A DNA stretch of 64,000 bases from Pisolithus tinctorius (GCA_024663395.1 JANFAH010000028.1:1-64000); one strand, 5' to 3'; counted from the first letter of the stretch, positions 46,531-58,802 are shown. The notes: generated by a model not told the origin, from the sequence alone. Numbers and translations: made by a program.

Positions 46531-47839
46531 TTACCAGGTCTTGAAGTCCACTGCTGCGCCCAGTAAATTTCCCGAGCGCGGTACTTGACTGCCTCACCGT
46601 GTATCGCAGAGCAGCATCTACCCTTTTCACTCTTTCATGACGCTTCAAAATGGCAAGACTTGTGGACTTCCGGTATGATGAACAGAGCAGCCGATGTTTT
46701 GAGAGTGAGCATTGATTGTCAAAAGTTCAGCTGCATGAAGGTCCACAGAAGAGCGTGACCATGAGAGTATGAAAAGACAATAATGCTGGATTGTAATGGC
46801 CACCGGAATGGCGGCGATCATGGCAGCAAGATATGATGGGGTCATTGAGCTGTGTTAGAGGTAACAAAACAATCACTACAACCGGGGTTCTTTCGGTGAG
46901 GCTAGGAGCCCTAGCATTAGGTTTCGGTAGGCCGTCAATGCCCGGCAGTGACATTAGTTGGGGGATTTGAGATTTCATACCCGAATCACGTATTGACAGG
47001 CACGAGCCTGAAAAAATTCGTTATAACGCAGGCTAAATGAGATCGGGACGTTCCAAGCTGAACATACCTCTCCTTTCCATCCTTGAAGCCTCCGTAGCCT
47101 GCAAGGTGATTTTCTTCATGTTAGATCGTGGTGGTGCATGAATCTGATAGCAGAATACGTTCTCAAAGAACAACTTGGGAATCTTGATCCCAGGCAGAGA
47201 GACGTACTGGGTGAGACAAGTGTTGGTGGATCACTGAAGATAACGGTCACAGTTTATCAACATCTCTAGAGTAAAGATACTCACCGATTTTTGCGTACGC
47301 AGGCGTGGGTGAAGACCAAACCTGGCACCTACCCGAATCCCGTGGGCCTGCAAGTCTGCCAGCCATGAACAGTAAGTATACTCAGAGTGACAGCAAACTC
47401 CAGCAGGACATAAGAAGCTTAGGATGCAATTCTAGCTCCTTCGTAATAGGTGTGTCCCCTCGTGTTTCCTCGTATTTGTATTAGTTAACTGGTTTTGGAT
47501 AGATTCCAAACGTGAACACACCCCAACTCCGCCACCTTGTGGGCAGCCTCCAGCACTTCAGGAGCTGCCACAGCATTGTACAAGTCGAATGATCACCATA
47601 CCCATCCACATTGTACAGGAACTCATTCGAGCGAGGTGGGCTGCTGAGATAGCAAAGTGTGAAGCGGAGCAGAAGTTACAAGTGCTACAGATGGTACATG
47701 GTAAATGGAGGAAGTATACTTGAGGCAGGTCCTAGCGATGCAGCTCCTTGTATGCGACAAACAAGAAAAACGAAGTACAACTGGTCACAAACAATACAAG
47801 TAAACCACATAGATGCGCATTGTTTATTACCAGCCCTAT
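46531..47839. other. Upstream of the transposase, no clear gene
   Basis: On the minus strand a readable stretch SSYRKSTSLAILKRHERVKR lies near 46660 and may be a 5' exon of the transposase. Otherwise I see only short frames on both strands. Composition is normal. Confidence 0.4.
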
Positions 47840-48407
47840 TCAGCATTTTGTCAATGCAACCTGCAGCGGTTTCATATTGAGCTCTTGGTCGGGTTCACAT
47901 ATGGTCTTGAGATACCGTTTCGCTTCGTCAAATCTATGAGACCACTCCTGTACTTCTGCCTTGCACATGTAAGTGCATGCCTCGTACTGGCGAAGGCGGT
48001 GTTCTGCAGCCTGCAGTTGTGTGCCAATCGTCGCAACAGCTTGTTCTGCCACATTACGTATGTGTTTTTGACGAGCAGTGCTGGGGCCTTTCAGGTTGAG
48101 CTATTTGATAGATTAAGTTTTATTCCACAGGAAGAGAACTGCGACGCACCAGGTTTATAATGGCATTGTCAGTAGAGGTCCCTGAGCCGTATCTCTCTGG
48201 TACAGCTAGTGCACCGTGCCAAGATAAGTTTGGAGCATCCGAAGTGGACCGAAGTTCAGGCTTCCTGCCATATTCCGACTGTTGAGTGGAAGTCATTGTC
48301 GCAAAAGTTGAACAAGAATTGGCATCGTATGATGGTTGTAATAGATAATGAGGATCTAAACTCCGACTTCGGACTTTTCCTTGTGAAACTTTTTCAGTCA
48401 TGCGCAA
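47840..48407 (-). CDS. Hypothetical protein, two exons, charged helix
   Basis: An upstream frame (48407-48120) reads SEYGRKPELRSTSDAPNLSW, then AVPERYGSGTSTDNAIINLV. A second frame (about 48095-47840) reads ARQKHIRNVAEQAVATIGTQ and continues with a helix-prone, charged stretch that includes EWSHRFDEAKRYLKTI before a stop. The gap between them could be a GT-AG intron starting near 48126, but I could not fix the acceptor phase. No family is recognised. It ends about 250 bp downstream of the dsc1 stop codon, on the same strand. Confidence 0.35.
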
Positions 48408-48658
48408 GTCATGATAGATATGGTTTATAGATTAGATTAAAACTTCCACTAACTGGCTGGAACATTCAATGACCTACCCCAAATCCGCCACCTCACAGCA
48501 AGACTAGTAGCAAGCACCTCGCGCAAAATTTAGGACACAGGATGCTAGTTCTACATAATCAATAACGGTGACATTGCGCAGTACAAGTTACATACGCGGT
48601 AAAGGCTTGCTGGACTACGACAGCGGTACTCGAGAGGCGCCTCCCCGACATTATGATA

Positions 48659-51570
48659 TTACAAGGGCGGTAGCGGCCTGCGACATTGTGGGCATATATT
48701 CTAGGTGATATTTCAGTTTCCGTCGTGTGTGCGATGACACGAGACTATGCCTACTTTGAGAGCAAGCCACTGTATCAGATGATGGAAACATCGCAAAGTT
48801 AGAAAACAAAATGGAGGACCTCGCACAACATACCTTCTCAAGACATTCCGTGTGCTGTAGGATTGTGCTGAGCACTAAGTACCACAACCATCAGTGGAAT
48901 CGAACTCACAAAAATATGGTGACACGGGGCCACACTATAACCCTTCTTGATGCCTACCTTTTGCAGCAGCCCGCCAGTAACCTGCTGCAATTGTTTTGAG
49001 TCCTTGACATGGATTACCTCCATGCAAATGGAGCAGTCGCCAAGCGGCTGGTCCAGTGCCTCGGGGTCGTGCATATTTAATGGCATTGGTGGATGGTAGT
49101 CATATATTTGTGCCGTAGCGAACTATATAAAAAGATGACAAGTCAACTACGGAGGAAAAAGCAGTGCGTTCGGGAATGAGGACACAAACCCGTTTCGGCA
49201 GAAAGAATGCGGGGCCAAGGAACTTCTGTAGGAGAACCACACCAACTTGGAACAGAATGAACGCAGCGAGGGAGTATACCCATCCTGTAGAGACGGTTAG
49301 ACCAGGCGCGGCGCTCAGGATGACACTTACGTCGTGGCTCTACATCCAATACATTCGTCGAATTTGCCAAAAAATCTGTAGCTTTGTTAGATCCAGCAAG
49401 GCAAACGAAAAACCGACTGACAGAAAGGGAACCACAACCTGCATATTGACATGCCAACGAGGTACTCGGCACTCAACGAACTGCTCCTCCCACACTTGAC
49501 GGAGCGAACGATTTGTGGTAGCCAAAATAACGAATACATAGATCTGACGAAAAAAGAGCCAGTAAAGGCGACACGATTGCGCGGACAACGAATGCGAGAC
49601 AGATAAGTAATCCAATCCCTTGGTACAGTCAGCCAAAAAAGTAACAAGTAATGGTCAGCCTACGTACAAATGCGTGCCTGTGGATCTGAATACAAATTTC
49701 GGGCGAAAGCGCCCAGGAAGGAACGGGTTGTGAGCGGAGGGGGTGTTTGAGGACGTTGTGCTGGCTGGGCAGTTTCAGCGCCTGGTCCATTGTCCTGTGG
49801 AGCTTGCTGTGGAGGTCTCAGTGGGGGTATGGTAGTATCGAGTGCATCTCCTGGGGCCTGGACTTGGTTGACAAGGGTTGCATGGTGCTATAGAGAGACG
49901 TCAAACACGGCAACAGAAGCAGCGTAAAAGATATACCGCTTCTATGGAAAAAATTATAGAGGAGGCGAAAGCTGGGATAATCAACGCGAGCGAGGGCCTT
50001 CCATGTGCCAAGATAGCAAAAGTGATGTGTGCAGCGAGAGAAACCGTGTCGACGATGGCCTGGGTGTAGAAAGTCCAGACCGACAGACGTTGAAGAGCAG
50101 CAGGACTATGTGTACGGTCAACGTGGCGACATAATAGAGTGAGCATTATGAGGGAAATGACTCCTGAAATGCTCCCATCTGTACCATTGCCAATGAGAAC
50201 GAATCTCCTTGTACGGAATAAGGCAACCTACAGTTAACGACTCTTCGGAGAAATGACTGAGTTCTATGAGAGGGTTGAATGATTAACGAATAACAAACAA
50301 GAAGCATCTCCGCTAACCTTAGTCCCTCGGCGTGATAGAACCGATAGAGTACGCCACATTCTCTACTCAGCAAGACACCGTTGACGCGAAGGGGGAAAAC
50401 ATTCGGTGTCCATTTTCCCGTTGGCGATTGTAGCTCGCTTTCAACGTCAATCATAAGTTCTTCAGAGATCGGGGACGGTTCAATCTGAGCATATACTAAG
50501 AATCCGCAATCACTCTGAACTCCACTGTTGGCTATCACATCATGAATGGAGTCCAAGGACAAGATGCTCCACACCGACCTTCCGAAGACTCTTGGTCAAC
50601 GACCCCATTATCTATCATGGTCTTGATTTTGTCTATCCGTGATTGAAGTTCATTTTGCACGACACGAGTAGTTTCATTTTGTGACTCCTCTGGTACGATT
50701 GCTGGGAGGTACCTGATGTTGATATGACGTCTGAAAGCCTATAAGCCAATGGAAGTGCCAATATGACGACGAAAGACTAATTACCCGGGAGGTTCAGCAA
50801 AGCCATATACCGAACCATTGGCTATGAAATGGACACCCTCAAAATCAAGCCTCATCTCGTTACTGCTTGTCGCATCGACAAAATCAATTCTTCCCTAGAT
50901 AGTGCATCCTCAGACAGATGGACCAGAGGTAGCATGGTGGAATTATCGCACATGAGCCATTGCCAGCTTGTCTGACACACCTTCTACAACTGCATGGTCG
51001 ATGACACTCCATGCCATTTTTCGTGTTGCTTTCCAATCCTGCGTGCCCAAGGAGTTTAAAATCTCCGTCATGTTCGTGTTTGCCATATAGGATTCAGCGT
51101 GCGATGACCAAGGAGCCTGGGCGTCATTCAGGCTCGGAAGCATGACGTTGTGAAAGTCAATCTCCCTGCGGATGAACCCAGTTATATTTGGAAAGTATGA
51201 AGCACTAGATGGGTCCAAACGAGACCCGAGTGTCATGTATGACTCGACGAGAGGCCGAAGTGAGGGATTTCGATCGGGCTGATTGTGCCAAGGTTTGAAC
51301 GTTAACCTCGACTCGACGACTAAGGTGCGCACGTACCATGGAAAAGTTGGTATCGGATCCGTTCATCCAGCTCGTGAAATTGGATAGCTGGTAAGTAAGA
51401 GAGCATAACGCATCGTAGTGATGACTCCGAGCCAAGAACTCGTCTCCGCTATGATTCGTGAGCAAGAAAAGCATAAAGATAATAAGAACAAAGGATGGAA
51501 TGGAGCTCCTCTGCTGCAGCTGCGGCCTCATCGCAGTCTGCACATTCTCGGCTTCATCGTCACGGTCCAT
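48659..51570 (-). CDS. dsc1: Dsc1/Tul1-like membrane RING E3 ubiquitin ligase
   Basis: I assemble 14 exons: 51570-51337, 51278-50952, 50894-50785, 50730-50579, 50531-50299, 50227-49937, 49887-49668, 49618-49422, 49375-49331, 49284-49190, 49122-48910, 48854-48834, 48769-48755 and 48700-48659. The product is about 731 residues. It has a signal-anchor helix SIPSFVLIIFMLFLL, a luminal domain (ESYMTLGSRLDPSSASYFPN, FEGVHFIANGSVYGFAEPPG), several membrane helices (TQAIVDTVSLAAHITFAIL, FWLPQIVRSV), and a C-terminal RING-H2: CSICMEVI ... CHHIF, HTECLEKW, ICPQCRRPLPPL. The family is the catalytic subunit of the Golgi/endosome Dsc E3 complex, which drives membrane-protein turnover and, in fission yeast, SREBP cleavage. 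One T seems to be missing in a run of six at 49550-49555. Everything else is in frame, so I suspect a sequence error, though a true mutation is possible. Confidence 0.88.
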
Positions 51571-51688
51571 GGCATGAAAGCGATTGAAGCTCGGCACTGC
51601 GTCGCTCGCTGAGCAGTGTGCCGGGGCAGCACGTGACTTCCCTTCAAGGCAATCTACACGGTCGCGAAGTTGAGGTCGACCACAAATC
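51571..51688. promoter_or_regulatory. Divergent promoter between dsc1 and nnf1-like gene
   Basis: Only 118 bp separate the two start codons, which point away from each other. The two genes must share this short promoter space, or their promoters overlap the first exon of the neighbour. I see no TATA box. Confidence 0.6.
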
Positions 51689-52493
51689 ATGGCAAAAGGA
51701 ACACAAGACACAAAAAGATGGACACATTTTCACTCTGCGTTGCAACTGGCGATACACAGAGCAGCACACAAGTGGGCATAAGTCATGACCAATCTTCTCT
51801 GTCTGTCTGTCTAACCGCGGGAAGATACGAAGATTTCCAGGAGTGCTTCGCGCTGTGGTGCAAAGAAGAACCACATGGGGCGGAGGGAATATTTAACATC
51901 ATATCATGGCACATGGAAGACCAAGTGCCTGTCAGTACATCGAGCATTTCTATTTCGAGAGACTTAAATTGTGCTCCAGGCAAGCTGTGAACGGTTGTTC
52001 AAGGATTACAGCGTCAGAGAGAACATCAACACGCTACACGCAGTAGTCACAGAGGCACGAGCCGGAAAACAACGTGCAGAAGTCGACAGGAAGGATTTAT
52101 GGAAAGAGGATTTGGATCCTCGGGGTGCAGTACGTGCCCATATGGTCCCAGTATTGCAGGCAGAAAGAGAAAGATTGAAAGAGACACTGCACCAGGCAAG
52201 CATCGAGGCTATGTCCCGTGGCTCTTCTGTCTGACGCTAAGTGGCAGCTCGAGGAAGAGAACATTGTCCTATATGAGGAGACTGTGAAGAATGCACAGAG
52301 CGATCGCAAAGCTAAGGAACGAATACAAGAACTATTGAAGCATGCGGACGAGGTACTTCGATCTTGCCATCCATATATTTCATACTGAGCCGTCTTTCAG
52401 GTTTACTCCAGATGGAATAACATTCCCCATGATGAGATAGGGTTATGGAGTCTGCAGGTGGCAGAGAACTCAGCGACTAATCGACCTCCCTAG
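51689..52493 (+). CDS. nnf1: Nnf1-like kinetochore protein (MIND complex)
   Basis: The five exons 51689-51771, 51825-51930, 51980-52195, 52242-52352 and 52401-52493 join in phase to 609 nt (202 residues), the usual size of Nnf1/PMF1. Key text is KRWTHFHSALQLAIHRAAHK, YEDFQECFALWCKEEPHGAE, CERLFKDYSVRENINTLHAV, WKEDLDPRGAVRAHMVPVLQ and the C-terminal YSRWNNIPHDEIGLWSLQVA. Most of it is predicted coiled coil. Nnf1 is one of four MIND/Mis12 complex subunits linking centromere chromatin to Ndc80. Intron 3 (52196-52241) begins GC rather than GT, a rare but known type. The family call rests on remembered motif order and could be wrong; the gene model itself is strong. Confidence 0.65.
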
Positions 52494-53012
52494 TGGTATA
52501 ATTGAAGTATCTCTATTGCCAAGCTTGCAACTCACTTGCGTCTATCAACGATAGAAATGCACGGTGGCAGGAGGCAAGTTTCATAGTAGCACTCCCATAA
52601 CGTGTAGTCTACGGCGCACTCTCTACCAATAGCATCCATTGTCCGTTGTGTAAAGTTAGTGTCCTAGTCCGATGAGTACTAATGGCATTGTAAGTACTCT
52701 ACGCTAAAGTCCGTAGCAAGGCCCGAAAAGGAAGGAGTTTCAGTGGTGAGTTGGTTCCCACGCAATTATGACCCTGGTAGAGACCTTGCAAGCAAGGTAA
52801 TACCATACTTGTTCTGGAGTCAAGAAATGCATAGAACCAACTGAATTACTACTACTTATACCAACAACAGATTCATTGAGAAAACCCACATGAATTTCCC
52901 CGCTCGATGTCCCAAAGGTGATCGAATCTCCATCTATAGCGAGAGTAGAGATGGACGACTGAGGAATCGGGGTCGATGCGAGTCGGTTCTTTTTCGTCGG
53001 GTCTCCAGATAC
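52494..53012. other. No recognisable gene
   Basis: This is the space between the 3' ends of two convergent genes. Nothing recognisable is present. Confidence 0.5.
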
Positions 53013-54483
53013 CTAGCTAACCCAGTGAAGAATGGATTGCCGCATTCGGTCAGATGAGCTCGCTGCCCTCTCTGCGCTAACAACACCATTATGGTTATCC
53101 CTGCTCGCCTGACGTTCGGATTGTAATGGCCGGGGAAGGGTCAGGGGACTCTCCTCAAGGGAAATAGGAATGAATGAGCAACGTGGATAATGGTAGTCCC
53201 GCTGATTCTCATGAGTAGAGGGTAAGAGGACAGGCAGGGAGCACTCGGATGGAGTGGCTACCTGCGTATCTGGGATAGTAACATCGGTGCATGAGGATCT
53301 CCAGCTGCCAAATGAAACCCATGAATTCAATCGCAAAGATAACAGTGAGGACATCGACGTCAGTGACTCAGACGACGGGGGGGGAGGGTATGGGTGCTGA
53401 GTCACGGACGACGGACTGCGAAGATTTGCAACACGTCTGCAAGGTACGCCAGCGGCTTGCGCCTTCCATCGGTCGCCTTTCCACTCCACAGGTTGCAATA
53501 GATTGTCCAGCAACTGGGTATGCGCTGACAGTCTGCATCGATGTCGTGTGTTATTGGATAACGAGTCCAGTCCAACGGTACACCGAGCATCCTCGACTTG
53601 CTCAGGTGCGTCCGGAGGGAAGAGCCTGCCCTTCATACACTTGACGACCTCCTTGAAACACACCGTGGGTCTCGGTGAATCGGTGGCGGCCTGTTTACCT
53701 GCCGTTCTAGGAGATCGAATGACTTGCCAGGTGGAGGTTGGGCCGGAGGGGTTGGTGGGTACCATGAAGCTGTATTGAAATGGGGTTTCTTCTCGTGTAG
53801 GGTTTGAGTAAGAATATCTCTCGGCACGAGCCTGAAACACCGAACTGTCAACAAAAATTCAGAGTAGAGCTTCCAAACTCGCACCCTTGAGTAACATTGT
53901 TGTCTCTGTGCAGCGTGTCTCCGCTCGTTCTCTGTTTGCATTGGGTCCCCTCCATGGGTCTCCCATCTGCTTCCTCAAGGGTGAGGGGACCAGAAGGAAC
54001 AAAGTAAACATCGAAGTCCTCGTTGCAGACCTCGTCGATCCTAGGGTCGTCATCAGAGCCTGTGACTTCGATGCCTTTGAGTTTGAGGAGAAGTGTCTTG
54101 GCGAGTCGTATGTCATCCAATGCGTAAGCTACCTGAACCTGGTCCTCGAGTTTGGTGGGTGGCGATGGTGTCGAGTCATAAAGGTCGGAGGAAAGGGAAG
54201 CCGAGGAAGACGAGTCAGATGAGTGGGCGGCCGAACTATCCAGCATGGGAGACGGTGACCGTTCGAATACAATCGAGGGGGAAGAGGGGAGGGGAATGGT
54301 GATGGATGACTCAATGGCAGTGGGATGAGCTAGCGCACACGCGTCACCCGCAGCGCTCGAGGATGGAACCAATTCCGATTGAAAAAGGAGACTGTTGGCG
54401 ATTGCATCCGGTAGGGAGGAGGGTTGCGGCTGCTGCTGTTGGTGTTGCTCAAGTAGATGAGCTCTCCTTTCTTCGGAAACCAC
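53013..54483 (-). CDS. Conserved Agaricomycete protein, unknown function
   Basis: The upstream part (54483-53925) is Ser/Pro-rich and then shows the family signature DDIRLAKTLLLKLKGIEVT, DDDPRIDEV and EDFDVYFVPSGP. Shortly after, QTENERRHAAQRQQCYSRVR continues in another frame near 53940. The downstream part (53840-53013) has QYSFMVPTNPSGPTS, CFKEVVKCMKGRLFPPDAPE and LNSWVSFGSWRSS. This order is typical of a widespread Agaricomycete protein of unknown function. The start is uncertain because the upstream frame opens just after a stop at about 54486, so a further 5' exon (perhaps 54608, MSGCDANEYLARFHAIPLAF) is likely. The frame changes near 53945 and 53845 could be short introns or damage. 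Confidence 0.5.
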
Positions 54484-54766
54484 TCACCAATGCAATGAAC
54501 ACGATCAGGAGAAGTGAACTGTTGTTGTCGAGTAGCACAAGCCTGCCAAAAAGCGAGAGGAATGGCGTGAAAACGAGCGAGATACTCATTTGCATCACAG
54601 CCACTCATTCCTTATCAGGTCTTTGGTGATGACACAGTTAGATGTCAGATCTTATCCTCAGCTTGCATCACAGATTTACAGGGTTGCATCAGACATAAAA
54701 TCTAGTGTAAGTGATGGTCATCTCACTACTGATTAGCCTCTCAGTGACCTAGGAAGTATATACACC

Positions 54767-57669
54767 ATGGAACAACAACAATACAACAGTGGTGGGGAAT
54801 CACTGATCACTGATCAGTCTTTACAGAGTGATCAGGGTACAGTGGACCAGGGGCAAGTGTACTATGGTGGGTTCCTTCATTCATTTGGCTAACTTGGCTA
54901 ATCCTCCATGGCTAGGCCAACAGGATATGAATGCTGGGTTCATATCTGGAGAACAGCATTTCCATGAGTCTGGTAAGCAAGATTTATTCATTCATCTAGA
55001 TGATTTGATTGATTCTCCACTACCAGGGCAATATCAAGGCAACAGTGGGGATCTACTATATTCCTCTGAGTCTGGTAAGCAGGATTTTTTCATCCATTTG
55101 ATTGATTTGGTTGATTCACCCCTACCAGGGCAATATCAAGACAATAGTGGGGGTCTACTATATTCCTCTGAGTCTGGTAAGCAGGGTTGTTTCATTCATT
55201 TGATTGATTTGGTTGATTGTCCCCTACCAGGGCAATATCAAGACAACAGTGGGAGTCTACCATATTCTTCTGGGTTTGGTAAGTAATATTTTTTAATTCA
55301 TTTGATTGATTTGGCTGATTGTCCCCTACCAGGGCAATATCAAGACAACAGTGGGGGTCTACCATATTCTTCTGGGTTTGGTAAGCAATATTTTTTTGTT
55401 CATTTGATTGATTTGGTTGATTGTCCCCTACCAGGGCAATATCAAGACAACAGTGGGGGTCTACTATATCCCTCTGAATCTGGTAAGCATTTTTTTTTCC
55501 ATTCATACAGAAGTTTAATTGATTTGGTCCTACCAGGGCAAAATCAGGAAAACAGTGGGGGGTTACTATATTACTCTGAGTCTGGTAAGTGAGATTTTTT
55601 CATTTAGAAGTTTAGTTTGGTTGATTCTCCCCTACCAGGACAATATCAGGACAATGGGGGTCTACCATATTACTCTGAGTCTGGTAAGTAATATTTTTCA
55701 TTCATTTAGAAGTTTAATTGACTTGGTTGATTCTCCCCTGCCAGGCCCATACCAAACTCAACCCAGTTCTGGAGGAGGTATCTATCATCATGATTGTAAG
55801 TCCATCACTTTCATGTACTTTTGGGTAATTCAGCTAATCTCATTGAATAGCCCAATTCCAAGGCCCTGGTGTCCCTAGTTCAGGGGGTATGTGAAAGTGT
55901 CCCCTTCATTTGCATTTTGACTGAGGCTCACCATTGGTACATTTATAGAGTCTGGTCTTCAAAGGATCATGTCTATGACTCTTCCCCCAACCCTTGAAGA
56001 TGTCTCTCGCTGGTTGTCAACTGAGGGCCATGACAACCAGTACATCATGGATGGTCAGTCCAACCATCCAGAGAATATTTCAGGGGAGTATCCACTGGGT
56101 TTTTACCCTCCATTTCACATGGTCCCTGGTGATTCAGGCACTCAGCATACTGGTAAGTCAAGAACCATCAGATTCTATACAAAGTAAATGTTGACCAGCT
56201 ATTGCAGGAGAGAGCACAGAGGAGACAGGAGGGTGGAAAAAGAATGAGGGGGAAGCAGGGTGGACTTTTCACCCTCCTCCCCCAGGTTCATGTAAGTCAA
56301 CTTCAGTTATACCTACAATTGTCAACTCAACTGAAATTCCTTTTCAGATGTGGATCATGACACCTTGAAAAGTAAGTCAATCTCACAGTGAAATCAATAT
56401 ATTTTCATGACCATTGGATTTAGATATTTATGTGCCAGTCCCATATGAAGGTGAATACATACCCCCACAGGGTGTGATAGATGACCAGACATGGGCACAA
56501 CTCACTGGGGCCCCACATTGGAAAAGTAAGTATAAGTTGTTTCTTGAACTTTTTTCTAACTATTTGCAGTTCTCATGGGAGATAGACTGGTTACTGGCAC
56601 CACTCCCTTAATTTCCTTTGCCCAGCCAGCTGAGGCAAGGGATCACCCCCATTCTAGGCGTAATTTGAATTGGCCAAATTCAGAGAAGTTTGGAAGTGCA
56701 AAGCGGCATGCTGAGCAGCAGTTTTCCAGTCAACTGTTACTGGCAGGGATTGACATCCCAAAAGGTGAACAAACAGCCATGGCCCATGCTGTTTTAGAAA
56801 GGACAGTCCAAATTTACCAGCTTCCAAGAGGACTCACTTGTAAGTTCTACATTGATCTCTCAGCAATCAGCCTCTGACCTTCTATGTACTTGTAGCAGTG
56901 CATGGTAGTGAACAGGTAATACACTGTGGCATATATGGATTCTTACTGATGAGTGATTTAGTTTGCTGATGTTCTTTTTGACCACTTGCGTGGTAACATC
57001 AGGTCACTCTTTCGAGTGGCATCTGTAGACTTTGGTATCACAACCCAATTACCTCCAAGAAAAGGGCAGGATCCCAGGGTTCAAGTGGCACCAAATTGTG
57101 AAGAGCATATTAGGAATGTTGCTGCAGAGCCATATGCATGGTGTCACAGAACTTTCAATGGTCCTACAGTGAGTGACATACCAGTTCTTACCAGAGGGCT
57201 CATGCTGACATGATCTGATAGGGACCAATCTGTGTAAAGTTCATTGACCTTCGCATTGATTTATATTTTGTCAAGGTTCTCCTATGGCTCCCAGAGTTAA
57301 CCCTTATCTGGCTTGCCAATAGCCTGACTGATTTTGAATCATTCACAATTCCCATTAGGCTTATCAGCCATGTAGTCTATTCTGTGAGTATCTATCCTAC
57401 ACTATTCCATGCCTGGGACAAGGACTAACACTGTAATCACATAGCTTCAATGGGCCCTGGAATTGGACATGGACAAGGGAAATAATTTGAAACATTACAT
57501 GTCCAAACGTGGGAATAGTGCAGTTGACAGAGGCAACTCAGATAGTGAAGCAGCCATTCTAGAAAGGTATGCAGACCTGGAGCTGGGGATTGGTGATGCA
57601 TTCCTTGATCATCAATGGGCATTGATGAACAAGACACGTTGGTATCAAGTTATGAAACAAATTCAGTAA
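54767..57669 (+). CDS. 20-exon gene with tandem micro-exons; DUF6532-like
   Basis: The start is at 54767 (MEQQQYNSGGESLITDQSLQ). Exons are 54767-54866, 54916-54972, six of exactly 48 nt (55027, 55129, 55231, 55333, 55435 and 55537 as starts), 55639-55683, 55745-55795, 55851-55886, 55949-56152, 56208-56291, 56348-56371, 56424-56525, 56570-56839, 56896-56915, 56962-57168, 57276-57383 and 57445-57669. They add up to 1,821 nt (606 residues) with no frame error. The first 16 introns are all phase 1. The N-terminal third repeats a 16-residue QYQDNSGGLLYSSES-G unit rich in Q, N, G, S and Y. The C-terminal half includes WAQLTGAPHWK, AHAVLERTVQIYQLPRGL, HLRGNIRSLFRVASVDFGI and FESFTIPIRLISHVVYSLQ. It resembles the layout of the fungal DUF6532 family, but I am unsure. 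Residual CpG is confined almost wholly to exons, which argues for selection. Confidence 0.75.
54973..55683 (+). repeat. 102-bp tandem repeat, seven units, each intron + exon
   Basis: Units start at 54973, 55075, 55177, 55279, 55381, 55483 and 55585. Each is 54 nt of GT-AG intron (start GTAAG, end ACCAG) plus a 48-nt exon; the last exon is 45 nt. The exact 102-bp spacing shows that the intron and exon were copied together. Confidence 0.95.
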
Positions 57670-58646
57670 GTTACTTTACACTCTAACATTTTGGTAGCTT
57701 CATGTATTTTCTAGGAATGCACTTTGTCCTGTCTGATTGGTTCAAATGCCACTTTGATGATAGTTACAGGCTCATGTAAATTTGTATTCAGAATTGCTGT
57801 CCAGGGCTCATGTTCTGCAGCCCCATAAACATACAGCAGTAAATGTTACTTCATATTGTCCACAGATGACTACTGTCACTACATGAAGGTCTATCTTATT
57901 GGAGTTGTGCACACAAGCTCCCTCACATCAAGTCCAGCAGTTCTGATTTGGACCCTGCTTGTTCAGCTTGACAGTCATCTCTGCCATTCAATGGTCATCT
58001 AGCAACCCCAACTGGTCCTCATCCTTTAAAGCCAAACATGTTAGATTATGAGTTAAACATATACCCCAAATAATAATATGTATGAGACTTATGTCCACTG
58101 CCCTGACATGTAGTTGAAGAAGTTGTTACAGAGGCATGGTTGATAGAGGGCACACCATGAGAGGATGTGGAAAGGATTGAGTATGTGCATGCACAAGGGA
58201 GGATATCATTGTGAGTACCAGTGATGTTACCAGTGATGATCAACACACTAGACAATGAGGACCCATCATCTGCTGTATCCTCTCCCTCTGTCTCCATCAC
58301 ACTTGTCTGTGGTATGACATTTTGCACAGGCTCAACATCCACCATGTTGACAACCACTCAGCCCCTCCTGCAGATGGGTGTTGACTTGGGTCTCCTGGCT
58401 TTCCCAGTCATGACACTACATTCATTACTGATATGCCCTTTCATGCAGATGTTTGGATCCTCTCCTGGGGTGTGATATCTCACCCATTTGGATGCCAGAT
58501 CTCTTGATTTTTTGGAGTCATATACTACTCAAATAGGGCTTTCAAAAGCTGTATTGTATGCTACAGTAGATGTGGAGCTCATTCAAATACCACATCTTGT
58601 GGTTCAAGGATCAGACAATTTCACAGGTATTTCAGGATTGAGTCCT
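57670..58646. other. CpG-free DNA, no gene recognised
   Basis: Short open frames on both strands, among them an acidic Ser/Thr-rich one on the minus strand (58357-58046). None has a known motif. Confidence 0.5.
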
Positions 58647-58802
58647 CAGGAAAAAGGGGACTTTGCTACAGGTGGTTTTTTGGCTTTTTTTAGCCCTTTT
58701 TTTGCCATTTTTCAGTTATAAAGTGAAAAAGGATGACAAAAAGTGCAGAAAGACAATAAGAAGCCAAAAAAAAACACCTATAGCAAAGTCCCCTTTTCCT
58801 GA
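58647..58802. mobile_element. MITE-like element with about 40-bp inverted ends
   Basis: The left end (58647-58686) starts CAGGAAAAAGGGGACTTTGC. Read in reverse complement, the right end (58762-58802) starts TCAGGAAAAGGGGACTTTGC and continues with the same order of G/T-rich words to TTTTGGCTT. The whole unit is about 156 bp with no coding capacity. No clear target-site duplication was seen. Confidence 0.8.
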
